From: Micromussa lordhowensis
Lineage: Eukaryota > Cnidaria > Anthozoa > Scleractinia > Lobophylliidae
NCBI GenBank assembly: GCA_964020085.1
Contig: OZ026600.1
Coordinates: forward strand, 16,717,823 to 16,781,822
Length of the DNA stretch: 64,000 nucleotides
Reading direction: 5' to 3'
The position numbers were made by a program, and so were the translations under genes. The stretch's first letter is position 1; every line of letters starts with the position of its first letter. This document shows, piece after piece, positions 31,462-41,922 of this stretch. The notes under the pieces were generated by a model. The model was not told the DNA's origin and made no database searches. It saw only the letters and a program-made list of their open reading frames with translations.

Positions 31462-34400
31462 TGCCCCCTTTATTCATGATGCAATTAAATACACAATTTG
31501 TTTAATAGCAAGTTCTCATTCTGTAAACATTGACTGTCCAATGATTAACAATTTTAAGAATGTCCTTCATGTACTTAGGGCATATCTGACATATCTGACA
31601 TGACAATCTGCTACTGCCAGTCTTGTCAGCGATCATGTGTTTTACAGCAACTTCTAACCAATCAAACTGGGGCATTCCCATGCTACTAATGGACCAACTC
31701 CACAATGTCATGCTTTTCACATTTTTTATTATTCAAACAAAAAAAATCAGCCTCATTAATAATGATATTATTATTTCCAGCACTGTACTGCAAGTTTTAT
31801 TTAACATCCGTTGTTTTCCAGTGTATAACTTGAACCGGTATAAAAGTCAACCCTACATTTTTGACCATAAAATTGAGATTTTAAAACTTTAAAGCATGTT
31901 TACTGAACAAAAATCCTTTTCCATTCTTAATACAAATGAGTAATTTCATAATATTACATTGCTTTTCCTTTGCAGGAACCATTGCAGCATTGCTACAAGA
32001 AATAGTTAATATTTATCCAGTCATAAACCCTCCTAACCTTACAGTAAGTCATTTGCAATTACGGTAGGAAAGCATACATGTGTGTACATGTATAAGGAGA
32101 CAAAATTCTCCTTCACGAAAAATCCCTTCATTTTTTGTGAGTTTTTTATTGTAGAAAATCCTTTTAGGATAAAAATTAACATCAGTTGTTCTTTATTTTT
32201 CAGGCTCACCAGTCAAATCGTGTGTGTAATGCATTAGCTCTTCTGCAGTGTGTCGCTTCTCACCCTGAAACTAGATCAGCATTCCTTCAAGGTAACAGTT
32301 CATTTCTATGACTTGTGATCTCTCCATCCAGGGAAAGGCCCCGGTTAACTCTTACATTTCCATAGACTTACATGACTTCAAAGCAACTTGACATCAACTT
32401 TGTCAGCATGCACAAATGATCAATGGCACCATGGGGACTGAAACTAGCTAGAGGGAGACATAGAGAGTTTATCAGGGATTTACATGTAGCTCATAAACCA
32501 CTGAAGTGGCTCAAACCCAGCTGGCTTTTCTTTCCTTGGCACCTCCAAAGTTACCCCCAATCATTGTTATCAGGTCAAATTTCAGCTGGATCAGCTGATG
32601 AAATTAGCTGACAGCCAACCCTTAACTACATGTACATCTCTGGATAATGGAGCATGTAGAATGTCACAGTTTTGATAAGTGGGCACAGGCCCTGTCATCA
32701 AATTTGTTCACAGTTTCTACTAGAATTGGAGCGAAGGAAAATTAAAGAAAGATCGTCCAATATTAAAATACTTGTTGTAAAATAATATGTTCTGTTTTTC
32801 AATGTTGTACTTTGTAATCCATTAAAACTCCTTTGTATTACAGTAATACCTTAACTCTTAGGGTCCCTTGTTCATTCATCTCTACATGTAAATTGCTACT
32901 GGCAGCCAGGGGGTCTGCCAAATTGTACTTTTAGGCCCGATATTTCTAATAAATTATACCACCCTAAGGATTTGATGTGATACATGTAGGCATGAATGAT
33001 TTGTTTTGTAGCCTTGATTAATTATGAAGTTCACTCCTATAAGTTGTTTTAATTGATCTCTCTCTTTTAGCACACATTCCTCTGTTTCTGTATCCATTCC
33101 TTCACACCACAAGTAAAACAAGACCATTTGAATATCTGAGATTAACAAGCCTGGGAGTTGTAGGAGCACTAGTCAAGGTACTGAACATCAGTCAGCATTA
33201 TTCATTGTTATATACCTAGACTTTCACCCAACAAAACTAGCACTGTGATTGGTTAATTCTTGGCCGACCGGGATACAATTGCACAGTTGTTGCCTGCGCG
33301 CTGTCTTTTTGTTTGTTTTGTTTTTGCTATATGATTGTTTAAGGGAGAGTCTAAATATTTAACAAAGCACTTAATGTATGGTCCCTCGGGAAACTAGTTA
33401 GTTTTGTTTTTCCTTGAGTCCTGATGTTTCCCTCGACTCTTGGGAAACAAAACTAACATTAAGTGTATATTGTTCACTTCTGTTGAATTGCATGCTGACA
33501 GATGCCTTGTTCCTTTACAGACTGATGAAGCAGAAGTTATAAATTTCCTCCTCACAACAGAGATTATTCCTTTATGCTTGAGGATCATGGAATCTGGTAG
33601 TGAACTCTCAAAAACTGTAAGTGATGTAAATTCTAAAGATTTAATCTTACTGGCACATTGCAGAAGTTTCCAATTGACACACATCATTCACATTAATTTC
33701 TGAGAATTAGTATACATGTACATGTACAGCTGTAGGTAGAGAATTTTCAAATATCGCTCATAGCGCAGGGCTCGAAATTAACAAAATCATTAAGTCGCCA
33801 TTTGGGGACTAAATGGTAAAAAGTAGTCGCTAAATGCAAATTTTTGGTCGCAAAATCAAATTGAAGAGACACAATCCATAGACATACATGACGTGCTCAA
33901 GGGTTTGCAATACATTATAGGGCGATTTCGAACAGGGGTAGCCATTTTGAAATTTTTGAGAGAGGCGTGCTATAGTGTGCCTTAGAATACTCAAACATGG
34001 CGATCTAGTTGGCTATCAAAGAATCGTGGGTTTGTTTCATTATATCTATTTGACTAAATTGTCTTTCATACGCAAGCAATGATGTTATTTTTCCTTTGAA
34101 ACCTAGTCGCAAATTTGCGACTACTCTCGTTTTTCTAGTCGCAAATTAGTAAAATGCTACTGTATTGGTTGCAATGTCGAGCCCTGTAGTGTTAATACTT
34201 AAGAGTATTAACACTGCATGTATGAGTGTTTTGTGAGCCTTAAGACGAGTGCAATTTGAAAGAATTTACAAATATCATGAGTACTGTAAATCCTTAATTG
34301 CTTGAGCTTTCATATGATTACCCATTTATTATGCGACTGCCAATATTGCGCTGCAGTGCAATGTACTGTAAGAAGTAACGATAAATTGACCTGCTCTCAG

Positions 34401-34467
34401 CCAATCACAGTGAAGTGATTTTCAGTTGTATAATAAAGTGACTTACCGAGCTAGACAAGCTATTTAA

Positions 34468-34541
<74 letters not shown>

Positions 34542-34712
34542 AATCATCTCATATCCAACAAGTGCGAGTGGAATAATTGTTTTATTAAAACGACCCCAAA
34601 AAATAAAGAACTAGACTACAATGAAAACAAAAAGGCCCAAAAAATCATGCATATGCACGCCATTTTTGTAGATCATGGTATAATGGCTCATATACCATGA
34701 TGGCTAAGCCTC

Positions 34713-34746
<34 letters not shown>

Positions 34747-35761
34747 TTGTAGATATGCTGTTTTTGTAATTAGTTTTTCTTTTGTTTCTGGTTATAGGTA
34801 GCCACATTTATTTTGCAAAAAATACTTCTGGATGAGACAGGGCTATCGTACATCTGTCAAACATATGAGAGGTTTTCACATGTGGCTATGATCCTGGTAA
34901 GCTGAACAACAAGTTATTTTGTCAATATTCTTTATTCCTGAATGTGGCATTTATGTTATGTGTCCCTATATAAAGCAATTCATGCTCTAGACACTTAAGT
35001 TATTTTTATATTTTTTGCTTGGTTAATATGTACGTACTGGGCCGGGTTGTTCGAAAGCCAGTTAACGCTAACCCAGGATTAAAAGTTAACCGAAGCATTG
35101 ATTTTTCTTCTATAAAAGTGTTTTTCGCTTCCTATTTTTTGTTTAGTTTGAGATTATTCAAATTCAAAAGAGAAGGCCAAACAATAGAAACAGAAAACCT
35201 CTCCGAAAAGTTGCAAAACTGAAATCAAAATTCTTGCTAACCCTGGGTTAGCTTAGTCGGGCGTTGAACAACCCGGCCCTGAGGTATAGTAACAACTGAT
35301 TGATTATGTCATGTGCATTTTAGGGGAAAATGGTGTTAGCTTTAGCCAAGGACCAGTCAGCAAGGCTGCTGAAACATGTTGTTAGGTGTTACCTTCGCCT
35401 CTCAGACAATCCTAGGTATGTTTACACCTGAATCCAGCAGCAGTGTGCTTAGTTAGTCTGGCAGGAAGTGAGAAGCTACAGTATTTTGCTGTTTCGTAAG
35501 ACACTTGAGAATGAAAACAACCAGTGTGAACCAAGCCATGGCATAGAGGAGATCTTATTACCCATACCAAGATTAAGATAATTAAGATTAACGAGAATAA
35601 TAGGATGCATTTATATGGTAATATTATTATCCAACTCTGCTTCCTGGAGTACAAATAACGCGCGAAACGAGTACAAATAACAGATACTTGTACTCGTCTC
35701 ATTCCTCCCGGCCGCGTGAAGTTCAAAACCTTGGCAAGTCAGAATTTTGGGAAAAGAAATC

Positions 35762-35793
<32 letters not shown>

Positions 35794-36512
35794 GTGTGCA
35801 GTATCGCTGTATATTTTTACGAGTTGTGCAGTATTATGACGAGCCCGTAGGGCGAGTCAAAATACAAACAACGAGTAAAAATATACAGCGATACTACACA
35901 CCAAAACGTCTAATAAGATATATATATTTTTTCAAGGGTAGATGATATTCCAAATGTGGGATTAAATGACTTCTACCTCTCACAATTTAGTTACAGTAAA
36001 CTAACAGGGCAAGTCGTTGTTGGCACCCCTCCACCCTGGATATGATGTTTGTCCATTATGGGTAGCCCCAAAATTTTTAGACTACGCTGACAGATTCTAG
36101 CAATTCACCAGTTCTCATAATTATTGTCTTAGGCAAAGAGAAGAACTGTGACAGTTATATGCCTTTCCCAATAACCGTGGTCAGAGCTCCTAGCCGCCTT
36201 TGTATAACTGTTCCTTTCAACATTAAACGTTGCTGTAGACCTATAAATTCCTTGTATGTGCATGCAAAATTGAAGTATGCAGGTGCCTATGTTATGTGTT
36301 GAGGTACAATGTAGCTTACTCTTCTGTTGTTCCCCGTTCCGGTTAGGGCTCGTGAAGCTCTCCGACAATGCCTTCCCGACCAGCTTAAAGATGGTACATT
36401 TTCCAACTGTTTGAAGGATGACGCTTCCACCAAACGATGGCTCAGCCAGTTGATGAAAAATCTACAAGATCCTTCCCTAGCGGACCCCAGAGGAATACCA
36501 TTACCTCCTTGA
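26974..36512 (+). CDS. CNOT9: CNOT9 / RQCD1, CCR4-NOT complex subunit 9, 10 coding exons
   Basis: Armadillo-repeat subunit of the CCR4-NOT deadenylase; the family binds CNOT1 and recruits GW182/TNRC6. Exons: 26974-27001, 29887-30013, 30920-30972, 31976-32043, 32204-32291, 33071-33177, 33521-33616, 34798-34896, 35324-35415, 36347-36512. Phases join cleanly to 307 aa (human 299). Nearly identical landmarks to the animal family are [62 protein letters not shown] and DPRGIPLPP at the C-terminus. The divergent N-terminus (MMHQLGQQ...) and exon 1-2 junction are least certain: the acceptor has three consecutive AGs (29881-29886), and I chose the one matching the GTATGC donor phase. AATAAA at 36681 follows the stop. 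Head-to-head with SCYL1. Confidence 0.93.
31305..31468. mobile_element. pLTR-like repeat fragment in CNOT9 intron 3
   Basis: Matches parts of 4774-5025: TTTGGTTTTATCAACTGGG, CACCGTAAAGAGATT, GACGTTTCGAGCGTTAGCCC, and then the GTAATACTCCCACCGATGCA block inverted. It keeps the degenerate hammerhead-like core (minus 31377-31404). Confidence 0.55.
33766..34186. mobile_element. TIR element, hAT-like ends
   Basis: Left end CAGGGCTCGAAATT and right end AATGTCGAGCCCTG are imperfect inverted repeats starting CAGGG. Internal TAGTCGC/GCGACTA blocks also pair. No 8-bp target duplication is convincing. Non-coding, CNOT9 intron 7. Confidence 0.55.
34468..34745. repeat. Fold-back element family A, copy 3 with extension
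   Basis: Palindromic core 34468-34584 (GTTGGATATGAGATGAT / ATCATCTCATATCCAAC) plus about 160 bp of adjacent sequence. That extension includes a second small palindrome (ATCATGGTATAATGGCTCAT / ATACCATGAT). The whole unit recurs inverted at 43935-44232. CNOT9 intron 7, ending about 50 bp before exon 8. Confidence 0.75.
35039..35279. mobile_element. Short TIR element, GGGCCGGGTTGTTC ends
   Basis: Left GGGCCGGGTTGTTCGAA and right TTGAACAACCCGGCCC are inverted. Inner GCTAACCCAGG/CCTGGGTTAGC arms also pair. About 241 bp, non-coding, CNOT9 intron 8, ending 44 bp before exon 9. Confidence 0.7.
35777..35920. repeat. Fold-back element in CNOT9 intron 9
   Basis: TCTTATTAGACGTTTTGGTG at the left pairs with CACCAAAACGTCTAATAAGA at the right. 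CAGTATCGCTGTATATTTTT pairs with AAAAATATACAGCGATAC, with a GACGAGCCCGTAGGGCGAGTC centre. An almost perfect 70-bp stem. Confidence 0.85.
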
Positions 36513-36680
36513 GCAGTCATTGCCAGCATACCTGTATATAGAACGCACGCTTTCTTGGAAACTGAAGTAGTAGAAGTATTTCTTGTATTGTCCCATGGCG
36601 TTGAATTTGTTCTTTTTTATGTCAATATAAGTCTAGTTTGTACAGAAGTTATTTTGAATGATAAAAACCGCTTGTGTATA

Positions 36681-36686
36681 AATAAA
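36681..36686 (+). terminator. CNOT9 poly(A) signal
   Basis: AATAAA about 170 nt after the CNOT9 stop codon. Confidence 0.6.
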
Positions 36687-37514
36687 AGATGAAACGTAAA
36701 ATGATGTATTGATGTGTCGTTATTGTCCCCGCTGACAACACATAAACAACACCGTTTGTTTTTGGCCAAGAGAGAAGTTTATTTCCACGTCCGAAGACAC
36801 GAAATCAGGATAATTCATGGAACATAAAAAGAAGTCAACTTTTCTACCATCTACTCAGTCGCTAAGAAATACAGAAAACAGGGAGGGTGGGTGGTGGAAA
36901 AAATGGTCAAAAACTATGTGACCGCCACGAGTGTTCGTACGACATACGGGTCGTGCGTGTCGCGAGCGGTTGCCAAAATCCCTTTCAGGGGGGGGCGCCT
37001 AACCATGGTAAATTAGGGACACCCAGCGGATCGTTTCGGAAAATTATCTGTTCGGAAGGTCTTTATTTTTTTTTAATTTATGTTTTTAAGTAGATTGTCA
37101 ACTGGAACTTTCGTGACATGAGAAATTTGATGCCACCCTGTCGTTTTAGTACAAAAAAGGTCAGCTATGATTTTAGGAAAGGCAATAAGACCGTGAACTA
37201 AGGCTTTCGGGAAATGGTCGACAAAAAAGCCCTGATAACTTCCAAAACACTCCAGTTTCCCTAGAATAACGAAACCGATAAAATTGTATAGTGCAGCCTA
37301 AAATTAACCTACAGAGCTTTCAAAGCACTCCTCTGGTAGCCTAAAACCTCATTTTAAAGCATTCGAAAGAAAACAGTCGTTGAGTTTCTCTTGTAAATCC
37401 GGTTACCTGATACAGCGTGCTTTCAATAAATGCGGGGAAAAGTTCCATAGAAGGACGAGAAGATCGTTAAAGCACGAGTTAGAATTCATCAGAATTCACA
37501 GAATTCAACCTGGA

Positions 37515-38020
37515 AGTATGTATGGATGTAACTTTATTTCAAGTCAGGTTGATGACGCTGATTAGGTCCCTAGCAAAACATCCATGCTAATGCGCCTAGA
37601 AAAATATAAGAGAAAATAACTAGGAATAATAAACTAACTGTCATTCTAACTATGCCAATAAATATACAATAAACAGATCTAAAACTAAACATCATTACAG
37701 TCAATCATATAAAATTTAGCTTTATCATAGAAGTCACAAATTCCTTAAGCCGTGTCAATGAACGCAGACCATCCGGTAAGGAATTCCACGCTTTGGCCTC
37801 AATAAAAGTCGTAGATTTCAAGCCAAAGTTTGTAGTGTTCCTGCACGGGACTACAAGCTTGTTGGTGCCTCTCAAGCACTTTACATTATAATTATTACGT
37901 ACGACGAACAAGTCGCATATATATTCCGGTAGCATACCGTTTACAGCATAATTAACTATGTTTACAGCTTTAAAAACTAAAATGGCAATGTCCTGCAGGC
38001 AACGTTTGTATTACTTGCTA
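37515..38020 (-). mobile_element. 5'-truncated LINE (CR1/L2-like) 3' end
   Basis: On minus, a frame to 37705 reads AILVFKAVN..., GMLPEYICDLF, KLVVPCRNT and FIEAKAWNSLPDGLRSLT. This is the standard C-terminus of CR1/L2-type reverse transcriptases. The 3' UTR ends AATAAAGTTACATCCATACA near 37515. A frame change near 38010 marks decay. Confidence 0.75.
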
Positions 38021-38107
38021 CCAAGGGAACTCCAGCGTTTTAACTGTGGGTTCATTTTATAGGTGCTACCTAATCTTAATATATTGAAAACTGAATTAGA
38101 AGTAATA

Positions 38108-38225
38108 TGTCAAACACGTGAGATAGTGTTTCATCGGGACATCCAAACACCGAGAAGAGAATTGAATTTTTGACGAAATTCGAGGTGTTTGGATAGCTGA
38201 TGAAACACTGTCTCGAGTGTTTGAA
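38108..38225. repeat. Fold-back element
   Basis: GTGAGATAGTGTTTCATCGG and AGCTGATGAAACACTGTCTC pair, as do ATCCAAACACC and GGTGTTTGGAT, around an AT-rich loop. Confidence 0.75.
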
Positions 38226-38734
38226 CAAAACCTAAGAAGTAAACGAAGAAGTGAAATCGTCAAAATCTATGCTAATTAAGACCGGGTATCCAAACCTCCT
38301 TCACGGCTGTGATTTTCGTTGTTTTAACTTGATGAATTATTAATGAGTTTGAGAATAAGGATGAGACTCATTTCTTAGTGTTGTGAAACCAAACCAAAGT
38401 TCTTACTCTGGTCACGATGTTCAAGTCAACCAATCTAGATCTTGCTTATTTTATTTTTTGAAGTCTCTGAGTTCCTGGAGGCTGTTTAGAAAAAACGCAA
38501 TGCAAACATAAGGTAAGCCACTTTTATTAAATTATTGTCTATTCGTAGCATTTAGAGCAATTTTCGAAGCATTCTCGTACATTGTCTTATAAACGGTTAA
38601 AATTGTAACGTAATCGCCAACAGCATTATAGGCCGCCTGTGCAGAGACCGCTTGTTCAAGCTTTTGTCCCTAATATGTGTGGTGTATAAGGTCTATGGAA
38701 AAAATTTTACCACTGACTCTTGATATTTTTAACA

Positions 38735-38766
38735 GACGTTTCGGCTAATACTTAAGCCTTCATCAG
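38735..38766 (-). ncRNA. Hammerhead-ribozyme-like motif, left pLTR
   Basis: On minus the motif starts CTGATGA, then A, then a GGCT...AGCC helix II, then GAAA and CGTC. These are the conserved hammerhead core boxes in the right order. An extra A sits between the core and helix II. Helix III would be minimal (palindromic ACGT), as described for dimer-acting retroelement hammerheads. Activity is not shown. Confidence 0.5.
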
Positions 38767-39406
38767 TGATATGAAAGCGAAGTTCGTTGTCGTACGCTTT
38801 TTGCTGTCTGGCCATAGTACATTGACACTGTGTGCAATTGATTTTGTACACCACGCCTGATTTCTGGCGGTCAAAACTTGCCTTGCTCTTTGGGGCGCGG
38901 AAAACACGCTGTTGATGTTTAGTTGTGGTTTGTAAGCTTGACCTTTTGTTGTTTCAAAATGCGACCTATTTTCTCGGAAACGCCCTGCGAATACGGGGGC
39001 AACAAAGCCATTGAAGTTGTTCTCAGTGGGTTGTTTGGTTAACGCCCTCTCGCAGTTAACACACAGCAGTCAGAGCAGTAACTTTGCGTACTATGGCCAG
39101 ACAAACACCCGAATTGCGGAACACAAAAAGGCAGTGGCAGGTTTTGACCAAAACTCCAAAGTTGCAAGCCATGTCCACCATTTCAGCCACAACATGAACT
39201 TTGAAGAAGCCAAGGTCGTTTGTTTCAAAGCCAATTACCACGGGTGACTTTTCCTCGACTTTGGACCCGAACGCTAGTAACGACTATATCGTACGTCCAG
39301 AAGCCTACAAAGGCATCACGCGAGCATGAATTACATGGTCATGCGTTCAAGCTTCGCGCTACGTTACTTTAAAAAGCGTATGACAACGAACTTCGCTTTC
39401 ATATCA

Positions 39407-39438
39407 CTGATAAAGGCTTAAGTATCAGACGAAACGTC
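39407..39438 (+). ncRNA. Degenerate hammerhead-like motif, right pLTR
   Basis: Same layout as 38735-38766, but the core box reads CTGATAA instead of CTGATGA and helix II is mismatched. GAAA and CGTC are retained. The changes should inactivate it. Confidence 0.4.
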
Positions 39439-39688
39439 TCTTGAAAAATATCAAGAGTCAGTGGCAAACCTTTTTCCATAGACCTTATGACATCTCCTGA
39501 CCACACCTTTTCCATTTTTAAGCCTAACCGAAAAAGTCGAGAAAGCCTTGGACACGAGTGAGTAGCTGAATCGCATGGAATCTTGGGTATTGAAACGTCG
39601 GAAGGATAAACAGAGCAAAAATTATACATGGCTTCTGTAAAACATAAAAAACGGAGAAAATGAGAATCAACTGTTTCACTTTGTGAGA

Positions 39689-41848
39689 ATGACTTCGCTG
39701 AAGGGCTTCCTTCCACCAGCAGGGAGTGCTTTATGGAGAAAAGACCGTGGTCGATTAAACTCGGACAGCGAGAACGGTTCGACACCTGCTATCAAACATG
39801 TCGTCATTAGAGAAGTTTGGCAAAGAAGTTATCCTTCACCCCATGCCCTGTACAAAATAGACGTGATGACTAAGTCCAACCACTGGTTTGTGTTTCGAAG
39901 GTACCGCGAGTTCAATGATCTTCATAAAAAACTTGTGAGCCTTTACGGTATTCCCAAAGACATGTTGCCACCGAAGAAATTCATGTCAAACATGGCGCTG
40001 TCTGTTCTCGAGAAGCGAAAGGCGGCCTTGGAACATTACCTACAGCGATTGGTTAACAGCAGCACTTACGTGTCAACTTCTCCTGAAATTGTTGAGTTCT
40101 TAGAAGTCCAACGGCACGATGTAATGTCCGTGACAAGAGCGCTGGCAAAGGATTTGGCTCAAAATGGTGAGGACGTTTTAGCTAAGGGTGAAAGTTTCAC
40201 TTTAGCTCCCACTCAGCTTTACTGCATAACCCGTCAGTTACAGTTACCCGAGCCAACCAGTGCAGTGGATGATGTAGATGCGGCAGATCTTGGAAGTCTT
40301 TACGATTTTATGTATCAGCTCAAAGCACTTTGTGTTAGTAGCATTGTAAACAAAAGTACAACCTCACAAGAGCTTTCTAGCCACCTAGAGTTTGATATTT
40401 CCTTGTTCAAGTCACTTGATTGTCTGATCATTGATGGTTGCCCCTTGACTCTCATCAACAACCTGTCAAGAGTTCAAGCTCAGATTACAAATCTAACAGC
40501 AAGATACTGCTTGACAACATTGAAAGAGCTTCTTGTTGATTGTGCAGCGGAGAAACGTTTGGCACCCAAGGTCAAGGGCCCGGTAGAGGCATGGAGGGGT
40601 CTCACAACAGCTAGGTTGATGCAGAATCGAGTAGTTGTTCAGCCTTGGCACCAGCTTACAAATCTCAGTGTAACACACAACAAACTGGCAGTATTTGACA
40701 CCTCCCTTAAGCTTTTACCTGTCTTGCAAAATCTGAACATGAGCTATAATGAATTTGTTCACTTGGATCTCCAGCAGTTATGCTGCCCGAGTCTCAAGCA
40801 CTTGAATTTGTCACACAACAACATTCACTTCATTACAGGCATACCTAGAGAGCTGGCACACTTGAAATCTCTGATTCTTTGTCACAACAACCTTGAGACT
40901 GTGAGCGGATTGGATTGTCTCACTGGACTCATTGAATTAGATCTCAGCTACAACCAAATCCGTGTGGTCCTTGAAATTTCCAAGCTGTGTGTGAGCTCCC
41001 ATTTAAAGTACCTTTCAGTTATTGGAAATCCTTTTGCAAGGGTAAAGCCATACAGGATTGCTGTGTTGTCATATTTCAAAGGCAAAGAGCTCATCCTAGA
41101 CAAGAAGCCTATAACTCAGAAAGAAAGGGTCAAACTGCAGTCCTACCCTGCCAAACTACGTGCTAGTAGCAGTCCTGATTACGTGCTGGGTGATAATAAC
41201 TTGACTGAGGATGTGCTACCTGGTCGATCCCACAGCTTCAACTTGTTTGGTCCCCCAGAGAGTGACGAGGACTCTGGAATAGAAGGTGCACCAAGTATTA
41301 GAAGCTACAGCATGGTTATTGATCCAGATGAAGGTGAGATTACAGATAAGGAGCTTCTTTTCAACTGGTCGTACTACAGTGGACAGGAAGAATTGTTAAG
41401 TGGTGTCATCCAGCACCTTTCATTTGATGCCAATGATGAGGATGAAATGGAGGCAGGTGCTACCAGTGATATCCACCTTGACAGAGGAGCAAGTGGCCAT
41501 GAGGCAGCTGAAGGGAGTAACTTTGAGTACCCACAGATTGATCATGAATTGACAGAAGTTGCAGCAGAGGATGAGTTCCCTCTGATGGGGACAGAGAATA
41601 ACACAGAACAATGTGTTCCTATGATTTCTTCCTGTGTTCCAAGCAACTCCGCAGAACTTTCTGGAAACAAAGAACAACTTTTGACAAGCTCCCCAAGGTC
41701 TCCCAATGAGGGTCACATATATGTTTCACTGCATGATTTTAATAAAGAGTCTAACCCGGCTGAAGGGGAAACTTCACCAACTGAAGTAAGAACTGAAGCT
41801 TTACGTGAATATACAGGACCAGGAAGAACAGAAATTGACACTGAATGA
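39689..41848 (+). CDS. Nischarin-like PX + LRR protein, intronless
   Basis: 719 aa from the ATG of MTSLKGFLPPAG; upstream codons in frame lack an ATG. A PX domain (about residues 30-145) shows the phosphoinositide-binding pattern RRYREFNDLHKKL ... LPPKKFM ... RKAALEHYLQRL. The following segment matches nischarin: ALAKDLAQNGEDVLAKGE and FDISLFKSLDCL. Leucine-rich repeats follow at about 310-450 (LTNLSVTHNKL, LKHLNLSHNNI, LIELDLSYNQI) with an LRR cap (VIGNPF...YR). The acidic, low-complexity tail (about 500-719) resembles nothing specific. Nischarin is about 1504 aa in human, so this is a short form without its C-terminal half. Family role: endosomal PI3P binding and integrin/Rac signalling; this is inferred. 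AATAAA at 41917. The lack of introns contrasts with its neighbours and suggests a retrocopy. Confidence 0.85.
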   Translation: MTSLKGFLPPAGSALWRKDRGRLNSDSENGSTPAIKHVVIREVWQRSYPSPHALYKIDVMTKSNHWFVFRRYREFNDLHKKLVSLYGIPKDMLPPKKFMSNMALSVLEKRKAALEHYLQRLVNSSTYVSTSPEIVEFLEVQRHDVMSVTRALAKDLAQNGEDVLAKGESFTLAPTQLYCITRQLQLPEPTSAVDDVDAADLGSLYDFMYQLKALCVSSIVNKSTTSQELSSHLEFDISLFKSLDCLIIDGCPLTLINNLSRVQAQITNLTARYCLTTLKELLVDCAAEKRLAPKVKGPVEAWRGLTTARLMQNRVVVQPWHQLTNLSVTHNKLAVFDTSLKLLPVLQNLNMSYNEFVHLDLQQLCCPSLKHLNLSHNNIHFITGIPRELAHLKSLILCHNNLETVSGLDCLTGLIELDLSYNQIRVVLEISKLCVSSHLKYLSVIGNPFARVKPYRIAVLSYFKGKELILDKKPITQKERVKLQSYPAKLRASSSPDYVLGDNNLTEDVLPGRSHSFNLFGPPESDEDSGIEGAPSIRSYSMVIDPDEGEITDKELLFNWSYYSGQEELLSGVIQHLSFDANDEDEMEAGATSDIHLDRGASGHEAAEGSNFEYPQIDHELTEVAAEDEFPLMGTENNTEQCVPMISSCVPSNSAELSGNKEQLLTSSPRSPNEGHIYVSLHDFNKESNPAEGETSPTEVRTEALREYTGPGRTEIDTE

Positions 41849-41922
41849 ATTACTAGCTGAGGTTACAGTGCACAGATTGATGTCATGGACCATCAATTAT
41901 ACAGAGCAGTTCATGGAATAAA

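Larger units (their letters stand above)
38686..39488 (+). mobile_element. Penelope-like element remnant with inverted pLTRs
   Basis: Inverted ends (38686-38798 and 39372-39488) share GGTCTATGGAAAAA, ACTGACTCTTGATATTTTT, GACGTTTCG, CTTAAGCC and AAGCGAAGTTCGTTGTC. Between them a plus-strand frame (about 39070-39330, broken near 39245) reads YYGQTNTRIAEHKKAV, KVASHVHHFSHNM and, in a shifted frame, NDYIV.PEAYKGI. This matches the GIY-YIG endonuclease of Penelope-like elements. The reverse transcriptase is missing. Each inverted end holds a hammerhead-like motif (listed separately). It lies just upstream of the nischarin-like gene. Confidence 0.75.
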
